Assembly: GCA_963777905.1 (NCBI GenBank) | Contig: CAVZSM010000001.1 | Location: forward strand, 186,001 to 250,000 | Reading direction: 5' to 3' | Length of the DNA: 64,000 nucleotides | Origin: Trebonia sp963777905 | Lineage (GTDB): Bacteria; Actinomycetota; Actinomycetes; Streptosporangiales; Streptosporangiaceae | Shown here: in pieces, positions 51,407 to 59,651 of the stretch | Position numbering within the stretch: the first letter of the stretch is position 1 | How the letters are laid out: every line of letters starts with the position of its first letter | The notes under the pieces: model-generated | Seen by the model: only the letters and a program-made list of their open reading frames with translations | Told to the model about the DNA's origin: nothing | Databases searched by the model: none | Made by a program: the position numbers and the translations under genes

Positions 51407-51841
51407 GTGACGTTTCCTGATCGCATCGAGCGAACCGTCGAGATCGCTCACCCGCCGGCCAAGGTATGGGCGGCGCTCACCACGGCCGAAGGGCTTAGCG
51501 CCTGGTTCGGCAAGGACGCGAAGATCGACCTGCGCCCGGGCGGCTCGGCCAGCATGAGGTGGGACGGCGGCCACACCGCCGACATGCGGGTGGAACGGGT
51601 GGAGGAGCCGACCGTGTTCGGCTTCACCTGGCACATCTACGGGCTGCCCGAGGACGACCCGCGCCGCACCTACGTCGAGTTCACGCTGGAGCCGGCCGGC
51701 GCCGGCACGCGGCTGACCATGGTCGAGTCCGGCTTCGCGCAGCTTCCCGAGAACGCCTACCGCACGGCGTACGACGGCAACGGTCAGGGGTGGGTGAGTG
51801 AGCTCGGCGAGCTTGTCGACTACCTCGATGCCGCAGCCTGA
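51407..51841 (+). CDS. SRPBCC (AHSA1-like) domain protein
   Basis: A 144-residue START/Bet v1-fold protein of the AHSA1 group: IERTVEIAHPPAKVWAALTT, LSAWFGKDAKIDLRPGGS, YVEFTLEPAGAGTRLTMVES, then GWVSELGELVDYL. These proteins bind hydrophobic ligands. SRPBCC-ArsR pairs are very common in actinobacteria. GTG 51407 has GGAGGG upstream. Its end overlaps the ArsR gene by 14 bp. Confidence 0.9.
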   Translation: MTFPDRIERTVEIAHPPAKVWAALTTAEGLSAWFGKDAKIDLRPGGSASMRWDGGHTADMRVERVEEPTVFGFTWHIYGLPEDDPRRTYVEFTLEPAGAGTRLTMVESGFAQLPENAYRTAYDGNGQGWVSELGELVDYLDAAA

Positions 51842-52184
51842 CATCGAGGCCATCGCCGAACAGGTCTTCGTCGCCCTGGCCGACCCGAGCCGGCGCGCCA
51901 TCCTGGCCGCGCTGGCCTCGGGGGGCCCGGCCACCGCCACGGACCTGGCCGGCCAGCTGCCGATCACTCGTCAGGCGGTCGCCAAGCACCTGGCGCTGCT
52001 GGCCGAGGCCGGCCTGGTGACGGCCGAGCCAGGGGAGCGGCGCCGGGTGCGGTACCGGCTGAGCTCGGCGCCGATGCGGGTGGCGCAGCAGTTCCTGGCC
52101 GCGCTGGCGCGTGACTGGGACGGCCAGCTCGGCGCGCTGAAGGATCACCTCGACCAGCATGCGGGCAAACCCCAGGAGGGCTGA
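51828..52184 (+). CDS. ArsR family transcriptional regulator
   Basis: A 118-residue winged-helix repressor: VFVALADPSRRAILAALASG, ATDLAGQLPITRQAVAKHLA (recognition helix), LVTAEPGERRRVRYRLS (wing). No Cys metal cluster is present, so it probably senses a non-metal signal or its SRPBCC partner's ligand. ATG 51828 lies inside the upstream gene. It likely represses its own operon through the palindrome at 51356-51380. Confidence 0.92.
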   Translation: MPQPDIEAIAEQVFVALADPSRRAILAALASGGPATATDLAGQLPITRQAVAKHLALLAEAGLVTAEPGERRRVRYRLSSAPMRVAQQFLAALARDWDGQLGALKDHLDQHAGKPQEG

Positions 52185-52852
52185 TGGTCAACGTGGCATC
52201 CCGGCGCCTGGTCGCGCCGCCGGTAGTGGTGGCGGCGACGCTCGGCCTCGCCGCCGCGTGCTGGGCGGTCGCGGCCTGGCTGATGGACGGCATGGACATG
52301 GGGATCGCGACCCGGCCAGGGCCGTTCGGGTTCTTCGCCGCGGCGTGGGTGACGATGATGGCGGCGATGATGCTGCCGGGCGCGGCGCCGGCGTTCGCCA
52401 GGCACGTCCGCCTCAGCGGTAAGGCGAGTGCCGCGCTGCCGTTCGCCGGGTACTACCTGGCCATCTGGGCGCTCGCGGGCGTCGTGGCCTACGCGCTGGA
52501 CCGGCCGCACGGGTCGCTGGCCGCCGGCGCGGTGGTGATCGCGGCGGGTGTCTATGAGCTCACGCCGGTCAAGCGGCACTTCCGCCAGCGCTGCCGTGAG
52601 AATGCCGCCTCTGGACTGGGCTACGGGCTCTGCTGTGTCGGCTCGGGCATCGGGCTGATGGCGATGCTGGTGGCGCTGGACGTGATGAGCCTGTTCTGGA
52701 TGGCGGTGGTCGCCCTCGTCTGCTGCGCCCAGAAGCTGCTGCCGGCGAAGGCCGCGATCGACGTTCCGCTGGCGCTGGCGATCTTCGGGCTCGGGCTCGT
52801 GATCGTCTGCGCGCCCTCGCTGGTTCCGGGCTTCGCCCCGCCAGCGATGTAA
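52184..52852 (+). CDS. DUF2182 integral membrane protein
   Basis: A 222-residue protein with about six helices and the DUF2182 signature AWVTMMAAMMLPGAAPAF, described as a predicted metal-binding membrane protein from Met/His-rich helices (GMDMG). Later CCVGSGIGLMAMLVALDVMS and a final helix follow. The function is unknown. ATG 52184 shares one base with the ArsR stop (TGATG). Confidence 0.88.
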   Translation: MVNVASRRLVAPPVVVAATLGLAAACWAVAAWLMDGMDMGIATRPGPFGFFAAAWVTMMAAMMLPGAAPAFARHVRLSGKASAALPFAGYYLAIWALAGVVAYALDRPHGSLAAGAVVIAAGVYELTPVKRHFRQRCRENAASGLGYGLCCVGSGIGLMAMLVALDVMSLFWMAVVALVCCAQKLLPAKAAIDVPLALAIFGLGLVIVCAPSLVPGFAPPAM

Positions 52853-52883
52853 CGACAAGAAAGCAAGAAAGAAGGGACAGGCA

Positions 52884-53648
52884 ATGACCAGTCACAACAC
52901 GGGGACACGCGAGGAGTGGCTAGCCGCGCGGCTGGAGCTGCTCGAGGCGGAGAAGGAGCTGACCCGGCGCAGCGACGAGGTGGCCAGGCAGCGTCGGGAG
53001 CTGCCCTGGGTCCGGGTCGACAAGGACTACCGATTCGAGACCGACGGGGGGACGGCGTCGCTCGCCGGCCTGTTCCAGGGCCGCTCGCAGCTGCTCGTCT
53101 ACCACTTCATGTTCGGGCCCGACTACACCGCCGGATGCCCGTCCTGCTCGGCGATCGCCGACGGGTTCAACGGGTCCGCCGTCCACCTCGCCAACCACGA
53201 CGTCACGCTCTGCGCGGTGTCGCGGGCGCCGCTGGAGAAAATACAGGCCTACCGGCGGCGGATGGGCTGGAGCTTCCCGTGGGCATCCGCTTACGGCAGC
53301 GACTTCAACTTCGACTTCGGGGTGGCGCACACCAAGGAGGAGTGGGAAGCGGGCACCGTCGCGTACAACTTCGGCGAAGCGGACATGCGGCCTGCGGCCG
53401 GCCAGGAGGACGCCCTCGACGCCTTCACCCAGTCGATCGTCGGCACGGACTGGCAGACCTACCGGCGCGAAGGACCCGGCATGAGCGCCTTCGCGCTACA
53501 GGACGGCACTATCTACCACGCGTACTCGACGTACGCGCGCGGGCTTGACGGCCTGTGGGGCATGTACCAGTGGCTCGACCGCGCGCCGCTCGGCCGCAAC
53601 GAGAACGGCTTCTGGTGGCGCCGCCACGACGAGTACGACAGCCAGTGA
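52884..53648 (+). CDS. DUF899 (thioredoxin-like) family protein
   Basis: A 254-residue cytoplasmic protein with the DUF899 pattern: WLAARLELLEAEKELTRR, LPWVRVDKDYRFET, LVYHFMFGPDYTAGCPSCSA (thioredoxin-like CxxC), HLANHDVTLCAVSRAPL, DGTIYHAYSTYARGLD and WWRRHDEYD at the end. It probably has a redox role; no substrate is known. The SD AGAAGGGA lies 9 nt upstream. It is last in the operon. Confidence 0.9.
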   Translation: MTSHNTGTREEWLAARLELLEAEKELTRRSDEVARQRRELPWVRVDKDYRFETDGGTASLAGLFQGRSQLLVYHFMFGPDYTAGCPSCSAIADGFNGSAVHLANHDVTLCAVSRAPLEKIQAYRRRMGWSFPWASAYGSDFNFDFGVAHTKEEWEAGTVAYNFGEADMRPAAGQEDALDAFTQSIVGTDWQTYRREGPGMSAFALQDGTIYHAYSTYARGLDGLWGMYQWLDRAPLGRNENGFWWRRHDEYDSQ

Positions 53649-53672
53649 GCGGCCCGCCCGCGGGGTAACCGG

Positions 53673-53690
53673 CAGGGGCCGCAGCCCCTG
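53673..53690 (+). terminator. Short hairpin after the DUF899 gene
   Basis: CAGGGGC (53673-53679) pairs with GCCCCTG (53684-53690) around a 4-nt loop, 25 bp after the stop. It is a modest terminator for the SRPBCC-ArsR-DUF2182-DUF899 operon. Confidence 0.55.
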
Positions 53691-53765
53691 TTCATCCTGG
53701 AGAGAAGCCATTGTCACCGCGCTGCCGTTCAAGCCGGACCACCGCCGGGTGGATGTCGCCTCGCT

Positions 53766-55382
53766 CTAGGCAGGGATGGCGCGCAGCTCGGCAGCGAGGC
53801 TGTCCAGGCCGACCGGGCCGAGGCTGAGCGCGGCCGTGTGCCAGCGTTTCAAGTCGAATCCAGGGCGCCGCGCGGCTTCCGCCCGGGCCGCGAGCCAGGC
53901 GCGTTCGCCGAGCTTGTAGGCGATCGCCTGGGCCGGCCAGCCGAAGTAGCGCACCACCTCGGCGTGCACCCGGCCCGGCTCGGCGCGGCCTCGCTCGCGC
54001 AGCACCTGGCACGCCTTCTCGAAGCTCCACCGGGACCCGTCCGGCAGCGGCAGGTCCAGGTGCACGCCGATGTCGATGACCACGCGGGCGGCTCGCAACG
54101 CCGATGCGGCAAGCATGCCCAGCCGCGTGCCGGGCTCGTCGAACCAGCCGAGCTCGTCGGCCAGCCGCTCGGCGTACAGGGCCCAGCCCTCGCCGTGCCC
54201 GCTGATGAAGGTGCACTTCGCGTACCGGGACAGCGAATCTCCCGCTGTCGCCGCCGCGCCCACCTGCAGGTGGTGACCGGGCACGCCTTCGTGGAATACC
54301 GTCGTCAGCTCGTCCCAGGTGTTGAACCGGTCCCGGTCGCGAACCGGCCACCAGGTGCGTCCTGGCCTGGACAAGTCCTCGGTGGGCGGTGTGTAGTACG
54401 CGGCCCCCGAGGTAGAGCTGCGTGCCAGCACGACGTCAATGGCGCGCAGCGGCGGCGCGATGTCGAAGTGCACCCCGTCCAGTGCCGCGACCGCACGGGC
54501 ATGCCGCTCCTTGAGCCAGTCCAGGTACGCGTCTTCGCCGTCCACGTAGGCGGATTCATCCAGGATGGCCGTCGCCTCGTCGACCGAGGCGCCGTGGCGG
54601 ACCCGGCCCGCTTCCGCGGCCATCTCGGCCTCGATCCGCGCGAGTTCCGCCCAGCCCCACTCGTAGGCTTCCCTGGGGTCGATGTCCGCGCCCAGGGTCA
54701 GCCGCGCCGCTATCGCGTACCGTTCGGCGCCGACCGCGTCCGTTTCCTTCGCCCGCGGCGCGTAGCTTTCCCGCAGGTAGCGGGCAGTCTCGGCGTAGCC
54801 GGCGTGCGCGGCGCCCGCGGCCGCGGCGAGCTCGGCTGCCAGCGGCCCGGCACCGTAGCCGGCCACCAGCGCGTCGTGAGTTCCCGCCGCGTACTTGTCG
54901 GCCTGGATCGCTCCCTCGACCGCCTGACGCCGCGCGGCGGGCAGGCCCCGCGCCAGGCCTTCGTCCAGGCTGGTGCGCCAGCCGGCGAACATCTCAGGGA
55001 TGGCCCGCAGCCGTGCGGCGATGTTCCGCCAGTCCTCGTCACTCCCGCGGGGGAGCAGGTCCACGCTGTCGCGGACGTTGCTGAGGAGGCCGAACGGGGT
55101 GCGCAGGTTACGCAGCGGCTCACCCGTGTCATACAGGGCCAGCTGGGCCTCCAGTCGCTCGCGGAGATGCGCGGCGGCCAGCCGGTCGCGCTCGGACGTG
55201 ACCGGCACGCCGCCGAGCTCGGCCAGGGTGCCGGACGTCAGGTCCGCCCAGGCCTCTAGACCGCTGGGGCTGTAGTCGGTGGCGGCGCCGAAGGGCTCGG
55301 CGAGGGAACCGCCGATTCCGACCGGATCGAGTGCCGCCCACCGCGTGACGAATTCATCGCAAAACCGGAACATTGGCGTCAT
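53766..55382 (-). CDS. DUF885 family protein, putative metallopeptidase
   Basis: A 538-residue protein of the DUF885 family, related to zinc carboxypeptidase-type M32/M3-like folds. The zinc-motif region is TTVFHEGVPGHHLQVG (HExxxH-like HEGVPGHH), with GHGEGWALYAERLADELGW downstream supplying a further ligand. No signal peptide is seen. ATG 55382 (MTPMFRF) follows TAGGGT by 9 nt, hinting at a leaderless or short-leader mRNA. It is convergent with the DUF899 gene. Confidence 0.88.
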   Translation of the reverse strand: MTPMFRFCDEFVTRWAALDPVGIGGSLAEPFGAATDYSPSGLEAWADLTSGTLAELGGVPVTSERDRLAAAHLRERLEAQLALYDTGEPLRNLRTPFGLLSNVRDSVDLLPRGSDEDWRNIAARLRAIPEMFAGWRTSLDEGLARGLPAARRQAVEGAIQADKYAAGTHDALVAGYGAGPLAAELAAAAGAAHAGYAETARYLRESYAPRAKETDAVGAERYAIAARLTLGADIDPREAYEWGWAELARIEAEMAAEAGRVRHGASVDEATAILDESAYVDGEDAYLDWLKERHARAVAALDGVHFDIAPPLRAIDVVLARSSTSGAAYYTPPTEDLSRPGRTWWPVRDRDRFNTWDELTTVFHEGVPGHHLQVGAAATAGDSLSRYAKCTFISGHGEGWALYAERLADELGWFDEPGTRLGMLAASALRAARVVIDIGVHLDLPLPDGSRWSFEKACQVLRERGRAEPGRVHAEVVRYFGWPAQAIAYKLGERAWLAARAEAARRPGFDLKRWHTAALSLGPVGLDSLAAELRAIPA

Positions 55383-55425
55383 AGGTAAACACCCTAGGCG
55401 CACCTGAGGCTTTCGAAGCCTCCGG

Positions 55426-56031
55426 TCAGGCCAGCGCGGTGACCACCGCGACCACGGCTACCAGCGCGATGAGCATGTACAGCAGGTAGGCGTCCAAGCG
55501 GCCGGACTGGAGCCGTTTCGCGTACGCCACCGCGACGCCGAATAGCCGGATGACCGGGCGGTACAGCCATGTCTCGACGACTTCGACCACGTCGGAGGCG
55601 TACCGCAAGTGCGGCACCTGGTCCCCGTCGCCGTCGCCGTCGCCATCGGGCACGACCTCCACCACCTCGGCTTGCGTGTGCAGCACGCTCGCCAGCACCC
55701 GCCGCGTCGGGTTGGCGTAACCGAACGCGGTGTAGGAGTCCGGGCCCGCCACGCCCATCGTCGCCGAACGCCACGCGGGAACCCGCCGCACCCGCAGTAG
55801 CCGCCGCCCGGACAGGCCGAGCGCGAGCAGGCCGACGAGCCCGAGCATCACCGGAAGCTCCACCCACAGCCAGGACGGCGACAGGATCGAGAACCCGGCG
55901 AACACCGGCTGCAGCACCCACGGACCTGGTTCCTGACCAGCGCCTGCCGCAGCATGCCGAACTTGCGCGCAACCCGCGGCCGCGGCCGGCGGCTCCATCT
56001 GATTTCCATCCCGGCTGCCCCGTGACTGCAC
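55426..56031 (-). pseudogene. C-terminal fragment of a HyfB/NuoL-type proton-translocating subunit
   Basis: The frame encodes only the last 170 or so residues of a hydrogenase-4 component B-like antiporter subunit: WVELPVMLGLVGLLALGLSG, WRSATMGVAGPDSYTAFGYA, RPVIRLFGVAVAYAKRLQSG and the final helix YLLYMLIALVAVVAVVTALA. The first 450 or so residues (the antiporter core helices) are absent. Upstream sequence belongs to the divergent antiporter gene. An Asp/Gly repeat (DGDGDGDGD) interrupts the fragment. It is a deletion remnant and unlikely to work alone. Confidence 0.7.
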
Positions 56032-56084
56032 GCGGGCCGGGCATCCTCAGACCCGACTGTCCGGGCGTCGCGGGGAGGCACCCC

Positions 56085-57623
56085 TTGCTTGAACTGCTGG
56101 CGTTCGTCCTGCTCGCCGTCGCCGTCATCGTCGTGCTGCAACTCGTCGCCAACAGGACCGGGCTGCCGGCCGCGGCGCTGCTGACCATGGCCGGCCTGCT
56201 GTACGCCGTGCTGCCCGGGCCGAACCTCACGCTGGATCCGCACGCGATCCTCACGTTCGTGATCCCGCCGCTGATCTACAGCGCCGCGCTCAACTCGTCC
56301 CTGACGGCGATCAGGAAGAACCTGCGGACGGTGATCAGCCTGTCCATCGGGCTCGTGCTGGCCACCGGGGTAATCACCGGGGCCGCCCTAGGGCTGTTCG
56401 TGCCGGAGGTAGGCCTTGCCGCCGGGGTTGTGCTCGGCGCCGCGATCGCGCCGACCGATCCGGTGGCCGCGCTGGCGGTCGGTAACGGGGCGCGGCTGCC
56501 GGGCAGGCTCATCACGATCATCGAGGGTGAGGGCCTGCTGAACGACGCCACCGCCCTCACCTTGCTCACGGTGGCGGTCACGGCGGTGACGAGCGGCGGG
56601 TTCTCGTTCGGCGGCGCGGTGCTGCATTTCCTCGCCGCCGCGGCCGGCGGGCTGCTCTCCGGGGTCGTGGTGGCGCTCGTGATGCGGCTGCTGCGACGGG
56701 CCATTCATGATCCCTTGCTGGTCAACTCGCTGTCGCTGGCCACGCCGTTCGCCGCGTACCTGCTGGGGGAGGCGGCGCACGTGTCCGGGGTGCTGGCCGT
56801 CGCGGTCGCGGGGCTGATGATCGGGCACGACACGCCGCGCTTCACTTCGGGCGCCAGCCGCTTGCAGGTGAGCGCCGTCTGGCGGCTGGCGGACTTCCTG
56901 CTGCAGGGGTTCGTGTTCCTGCTGATCGGGCAGCAGATCCTGCCCGTGGTCCGCGGCCTGCGGGAGTACTCGTCCGGCACGGTCGGCGCGGCCGTGGCCA
57001 TCAGCCTTGGCGTGGTCCTGGTGCTGCGCCCGCTGTGGCTGCTGCTGATGGCGGGACGGCGGCTGGGCGGGCGGGAGATCGGCGTGCTGAGCTGGGCCGG
57101 CACCCGGGGCGTGATCAGCCTGGCGGCGATCTTCACGGTGCCGCTGACCACCTCGGACGGGCAGCCGTTCCCTGGGCGTGACCTGCTGCTGTTCTGCACG
57201 TTCCTCGTTGTGATGGTGACGCTGCTCGGGCAGGGGCTGACGTTCGGGCTGGTTGCCCGGTTGCTTGGCGTGCGGGCCGATCGCGCCGACGAGGCGGCGC
57301 TGCGCTGGGAGGCGCGGCATGCGGCGGACCGGGCGGGACTGGCCCGGCTCGACGAGCTCGCCTCCGATGGTGAGCTGTCCGGCGCAACGCTGGCCGCGCT
57401 GCGGGCGAGCCTCGAGCATGAGGCCGGACACGACGGCGAGCCGGAGTACCTGGCGGCGGATCACGACGCCGCGCTGCGGGCCCGCAGGGAGGTCATCGAC
57501 GCGCAGCGCGAGGAGCTGCTGCGCTGGCGCGACGCTGGGCATCTGCCCGATTCGAGTCTTCGGGTGCTGGAGCGGGAGCTCGATCACGAGGAGCGGACGC
57601 TGCCGCCGCATGACGGCCACTGA
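56085..57623 (+). CDS. Na+/H+ antiporter, CPA1 (NhaP-like) family
   Basis: A 512-residue membrane antiporter. Helices 1-12 cover residues 1-400, with the CPA1 ion-site motifs AAIAPTDPVAALAVG and IIEGEGLLNDATALTLL and a late SWAGTRGVISLAA. A C-terminal cytoplasmic, charged helical domain of about 110 residues follows. The start is TTG 56085, supported by GGGGAGG 6 nt upstream. Its last 131 bp overlap the convergent TerC gene. Confidence 0.9.
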   Translation: MLELLAFVLLAVAVIVVLQLVANRTGLPAAALLTMAGLLYAVLPGPNLTLDPHAILTFVIPPLIYSAALNSSLTAIRKNLRTVISLSIGLVLATGVITGAALGLFVPEVGLAAGVVLGAAIAPTDPVAALAVGNGARLPGRLITIIEGEGLLNDATALTLLTVAVTAVTSGGFSFGGAVLHFLAAAAGGLLSGVVVALVMRLLRRAIHDPLLVNSLSLATPFAAYLLGEAAHVSGVLAVAVAGLMIGHDTPRFTSGASRLQVSAVWRLADFLLQGFVFLLIGQQILPVVRGLREYSSGTVGAAVAISLGVVLVLRPLWLLLMAGRRLGGREIGVLSWAGTRGVISLAAIFTVPLTTSDGQPFPGRDLLLFCTFLVVMVTLLGQGLTFGLVARLLGVRADRADEAALRWEARHAADRAGLARLDELASDGELSGATLAALRASLEHEAGHDGEPEYLAADHDAALRARREVIDAQREELLRWRDAGHLPDSSLRVLERELDHEERTLPPHDGH

Positions 57624-58557
57624 CTTGCCCGGGGCCCTGTCTCCTGGCCTGTCTCCGGTTGCCGAGGACGGAGGCGACGGCGACGACGGACAGCACCGCG
57701 ATGATGAACGCCGGCGCTGACCAGGCGGGAAGCTTCCATACGTCGGCGAGCAGCAGCTTGACCGCGACGGCCGCGAGGATCACCGCCAGGGCCGGCCGCA
57801 GGTAGCGGACCCGGTCCTGCGCCCCGGCCAGCAGGAAGTACAGCGCGCGCATGCCGAGCAGCGCGAACACGTTGGACGTGTAGACGATGAAGGGGTCGGT
57901 GGTGACGGCGAGCACCGCCGGGATGGAGTCGACGGCGAAGATCACATCGGCGGTCTCCACGACGAGCAGGGCCACCAGTAGCGGGGTGGCAAGCAGGCGG
58001 CCGGCGTCCCTGATCACGAACCGCTGGCCGTGCAGCCGGGTGTCGACCGGCAGCACCCGCCGCAGGACGCGAAGCACGCGCGGTTCCCGCGGCGCGGCAT
58101 GGCTGTCGCCGCGCAGCATGCTGGCCGCGGCCACGAGCAGGATGGCGCCGAAGACGTAGATCACCGGGTGGATGGCCTCGATCAGGCCGATGCCGGCTGC
58201 GATGAACGCGGCCCGCATGAGCAGCGCGCCGATGATGCCGAGCATGAGCACCCGGTGCTGGTGGCGCGCCGGGATCGCCAGCGCAGCGAAGATGGCGGCG
58301 AACACGAAGATGTTGTCGACCGACAGGCTCCGCTCGATGAGGTAGCTGGCCAGGTAGGCCTGGGCGCCCCCGCTGCCCGCCCAGGCCCACACCAGCCCGC
58401 CGAAGCCCAGTCCGACAATGAGCCAGACGGCGCTCCAGGCGGCGGCCTCGCGCAGCGATACCTCGTGCGCGCGCCGATGCAGTACGAACAGGTCCAGGAC
58501 CAGCATCGCGACCACGAAGGCCAGGAACGCGGCCCACGCCCATAGCGGGACGGTCAC
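57493..58557 (-). CDS. TerC family membrane protein
   Basis: A 354-residue integral membrane protein of the TerC/Alx family: SLSVDNIFVFAAIFAAL, HRVLMLGIIGALLMRA, VETADVIFAVDSIPAVLAV, with conserved acidic residues in helices. Linked to tellurium resistance and manganese export at the membrane. The C-terminal 45 residues are Ala/Arg/Pro-rich and encoded antisense to the end of the antiporter gene, probably a stop-codon drift. Confidence 0.9.
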   Translation of the reverse strand: MTVPLWAWAAFLAFVVAMLVLDLFVLHRRAHEVSLREAAAWSAVWLIVGLGFGGLVWAWAGSGGAQAYLASYLIERSLSVDNIFVFAAIFAALAIPARHQHRVLMLGIIGALLMRAAFIAAGIGLIEAIHPVIYVFGAILLVAAASMLRGDSHAAPREPRVLRVLRRVLPVDTRLHGQRFVIRDAGRLLATPLLVALLVVETADVIFAVDSIPAVLAVTTDPFIVYTSNVFALLGMRALYFLLAGAQDRVRYLRPALAVILAAVAVKLLLADVWKLPAWSAPAFIIAVLSVVAVASVLGNRRQARRQGPGQVSGRHAAAASAPRDRAPAPAPEDSNRADAQRRASAAAPRAARR

Positions 58558-58591
58558 CGCTGGCCACCGCCCCTGCGCGGCGGCAGGATGG

Positions 58592-59092
58592 TCAGCGTTC
58601 CGCGTCCTGCGCTGGTCCCGGTTCCGGCAGCAGCCCGGCTTCGCCGAGCATGTAGCGGGCGCGCTCCACGGTGCCCTCGCGCGCGATCAGGTCGTAGCGG
58701 GTCGCGACCAGCTGCCGCACCGAGCTGAAGTCGCGCTGGCCCCTGGTCCTGGCGTGCGCCACGTACCCGAAGGCCGCACCCCACAGGACCCCGAGCGCGG
58801 CGCCGGTCGCGGCGACCGCGAGGAAGGAGTGCCCGGATGTGAACAACCCGAGCAGGATCCCGAACAGCAGCCCGGCCCACAGGCCGGTCAGTGCTCCCGC
58901 CGTCGCGGCGCGCGAGCTGGTGAGCCGGCCCGTCACCCGCTCGACGAGCCGCAGTCCTGACCCGACAATGTCGAGCTTCTCTACCGGGAAGCCGTCGTCG
59001 GACAGCCGGTCGACCGCCCGCTGGGCGCTCTCGTAGTCGTCGAACCGCGCGACGGTATTCCACGCCGCACTGATGGGGTCTGCCAGCGGCAT
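58592..59092 (-). CDS. General stress protein 17M-like membrane protein
   Basis: A 166-residue protein. The N-terminal YflT/17M-like domain reads AWNTVARFDDYESAQRAVDR and LSDDGFPVEKLDIVGSGL; a Gly-rich pair of helices follows (ALTGLWAGLLFGILLGLF, AVAATGAALGVLWGAAFG), then a short C-terminal domain. Found in stress regulons of actinobacteria. ATG 59092 is preferred to ATG 59107 because GAGGAAG precedes it. Confidence 0.85.
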   Translation of the reverse strand: MPLADPISAAWNTVARFDDYESAQRAVDRLSDDGFPVEKLDIVGSGLRLVERVTGRLTSSRAATAGALTGLWAGLLFGILLGLFTSGHSFLAVAATGAALGVLWGAAFGYVAHARTRGQRDFSSVRQLVATRYDLIAREGTVERARYMLGEAGLLPEPGPAQDAER

Positions 59093-59192
59093 TCCGCTTC
59101 CTCGCATCGCAGCGTCCCTGCCCTTCCTTGTGGTTCACGGACTCAGGTTCGCGCTGCCGTGTGCAGGGCCGGTCAGTGCCGCGTGGAGATCC

Positions 59193-59241
59193 GATGGAGA
59201 CGTGGGCGCGGCCGTCGCGGTGTCTCGCGGGCGTCTCCATC
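59193..59241 (+). promoter_or_regulatory. 10-bp inverted repeat in the leader region of the SMR gene
   Basis: GATGGAGACG (59193-59202) pairs perfectly with CGTCTCCATC (59232-59241); the 29-nt interior is GC-rich and can fold further. It lies 87 bp upstream of the SMR start. SugE-type genes are often under guanidine riboswitches, but I do not see the conserved guanidine-I core here, so this remains an unidentified structure. Confidence 0.4.
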
Positions 59242-59327
59242 CCGGCTCCAACACGAGCACACCGGTCCTCCGCGCCCGCGCGGCATAACTGGGGAGAGGC
59301 TCATGATTCCTGGTGTGAGGTGACGTG

Positions 59328-59651
59328 ATGGCATGGGTGGCACTGGTGGCCGCCGGCTTGTTCGAGACCGCTTTCGCCGTCTGCCTGAAGCTGAGCAACG
59401 GCCTGACGGCCCTGTGGCCCACGGTGGCGTTCGCGATCTGCGCGCTGACTAGCTTCGGGCTACTGACCGTCGCGCTGCGCGACCTCGAGGTCGGACCCGC
59501 CTACGCAGTCTGGACCGGAATCGGCGCCGCGGGAGCGGCGACCGTCGGCATGATCTTCCTCGGCGACGTGGTGTCGGCGACCAAGCTCGTCTCGATCGCG
59601 GCGATCCTGTCCGGCGTGATCGGGCTCAACCTGTCCGGCGTGACTCCGTGA
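59328..59651 (+). CDS. Small multidrug resistance (SMR/SugE-like) transporter
   Basis: A 107-residue four-helix protein that works as a dimer exchanging protons for a cationic substrate. The essential Glu is in AAGLFETAFAVCLKLS; AYAVWTGIGAAGAATVGMIF is helix 3. Some SugE-type members export guanidinium; others export quaternary ammonium compounds. ATG 59328 follows GAGGTGAC. Its 3' half overlaps the tail of the convergent DedA frame. Confidence 0.92.
   Translation: MAWVALVAAGLFETAFAVCLKLSNGLTALWPTVAFAICALTSFGLLTVALRDLEVGPAYAVWTGIGAAGAATVGMIFLGDVVSATKLVSIAAILSGVIGLNLSGVTP

Noticed and set aside
53713..53769. Short plus-strand reading VTALPFKPDHRRVDVASL with GGAGAG upstream of an ATT codon
   Set aside because: Only 18 residues with a non-standard start; probably the 5' scrap of a deleted gene, not a supported CDS.
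59109..59327. Guanidine-I riboswitch upstream of the SMR gene
   Set aside because: The conserved core elements are not recognisable; only an unassigned hairpin can be supported.
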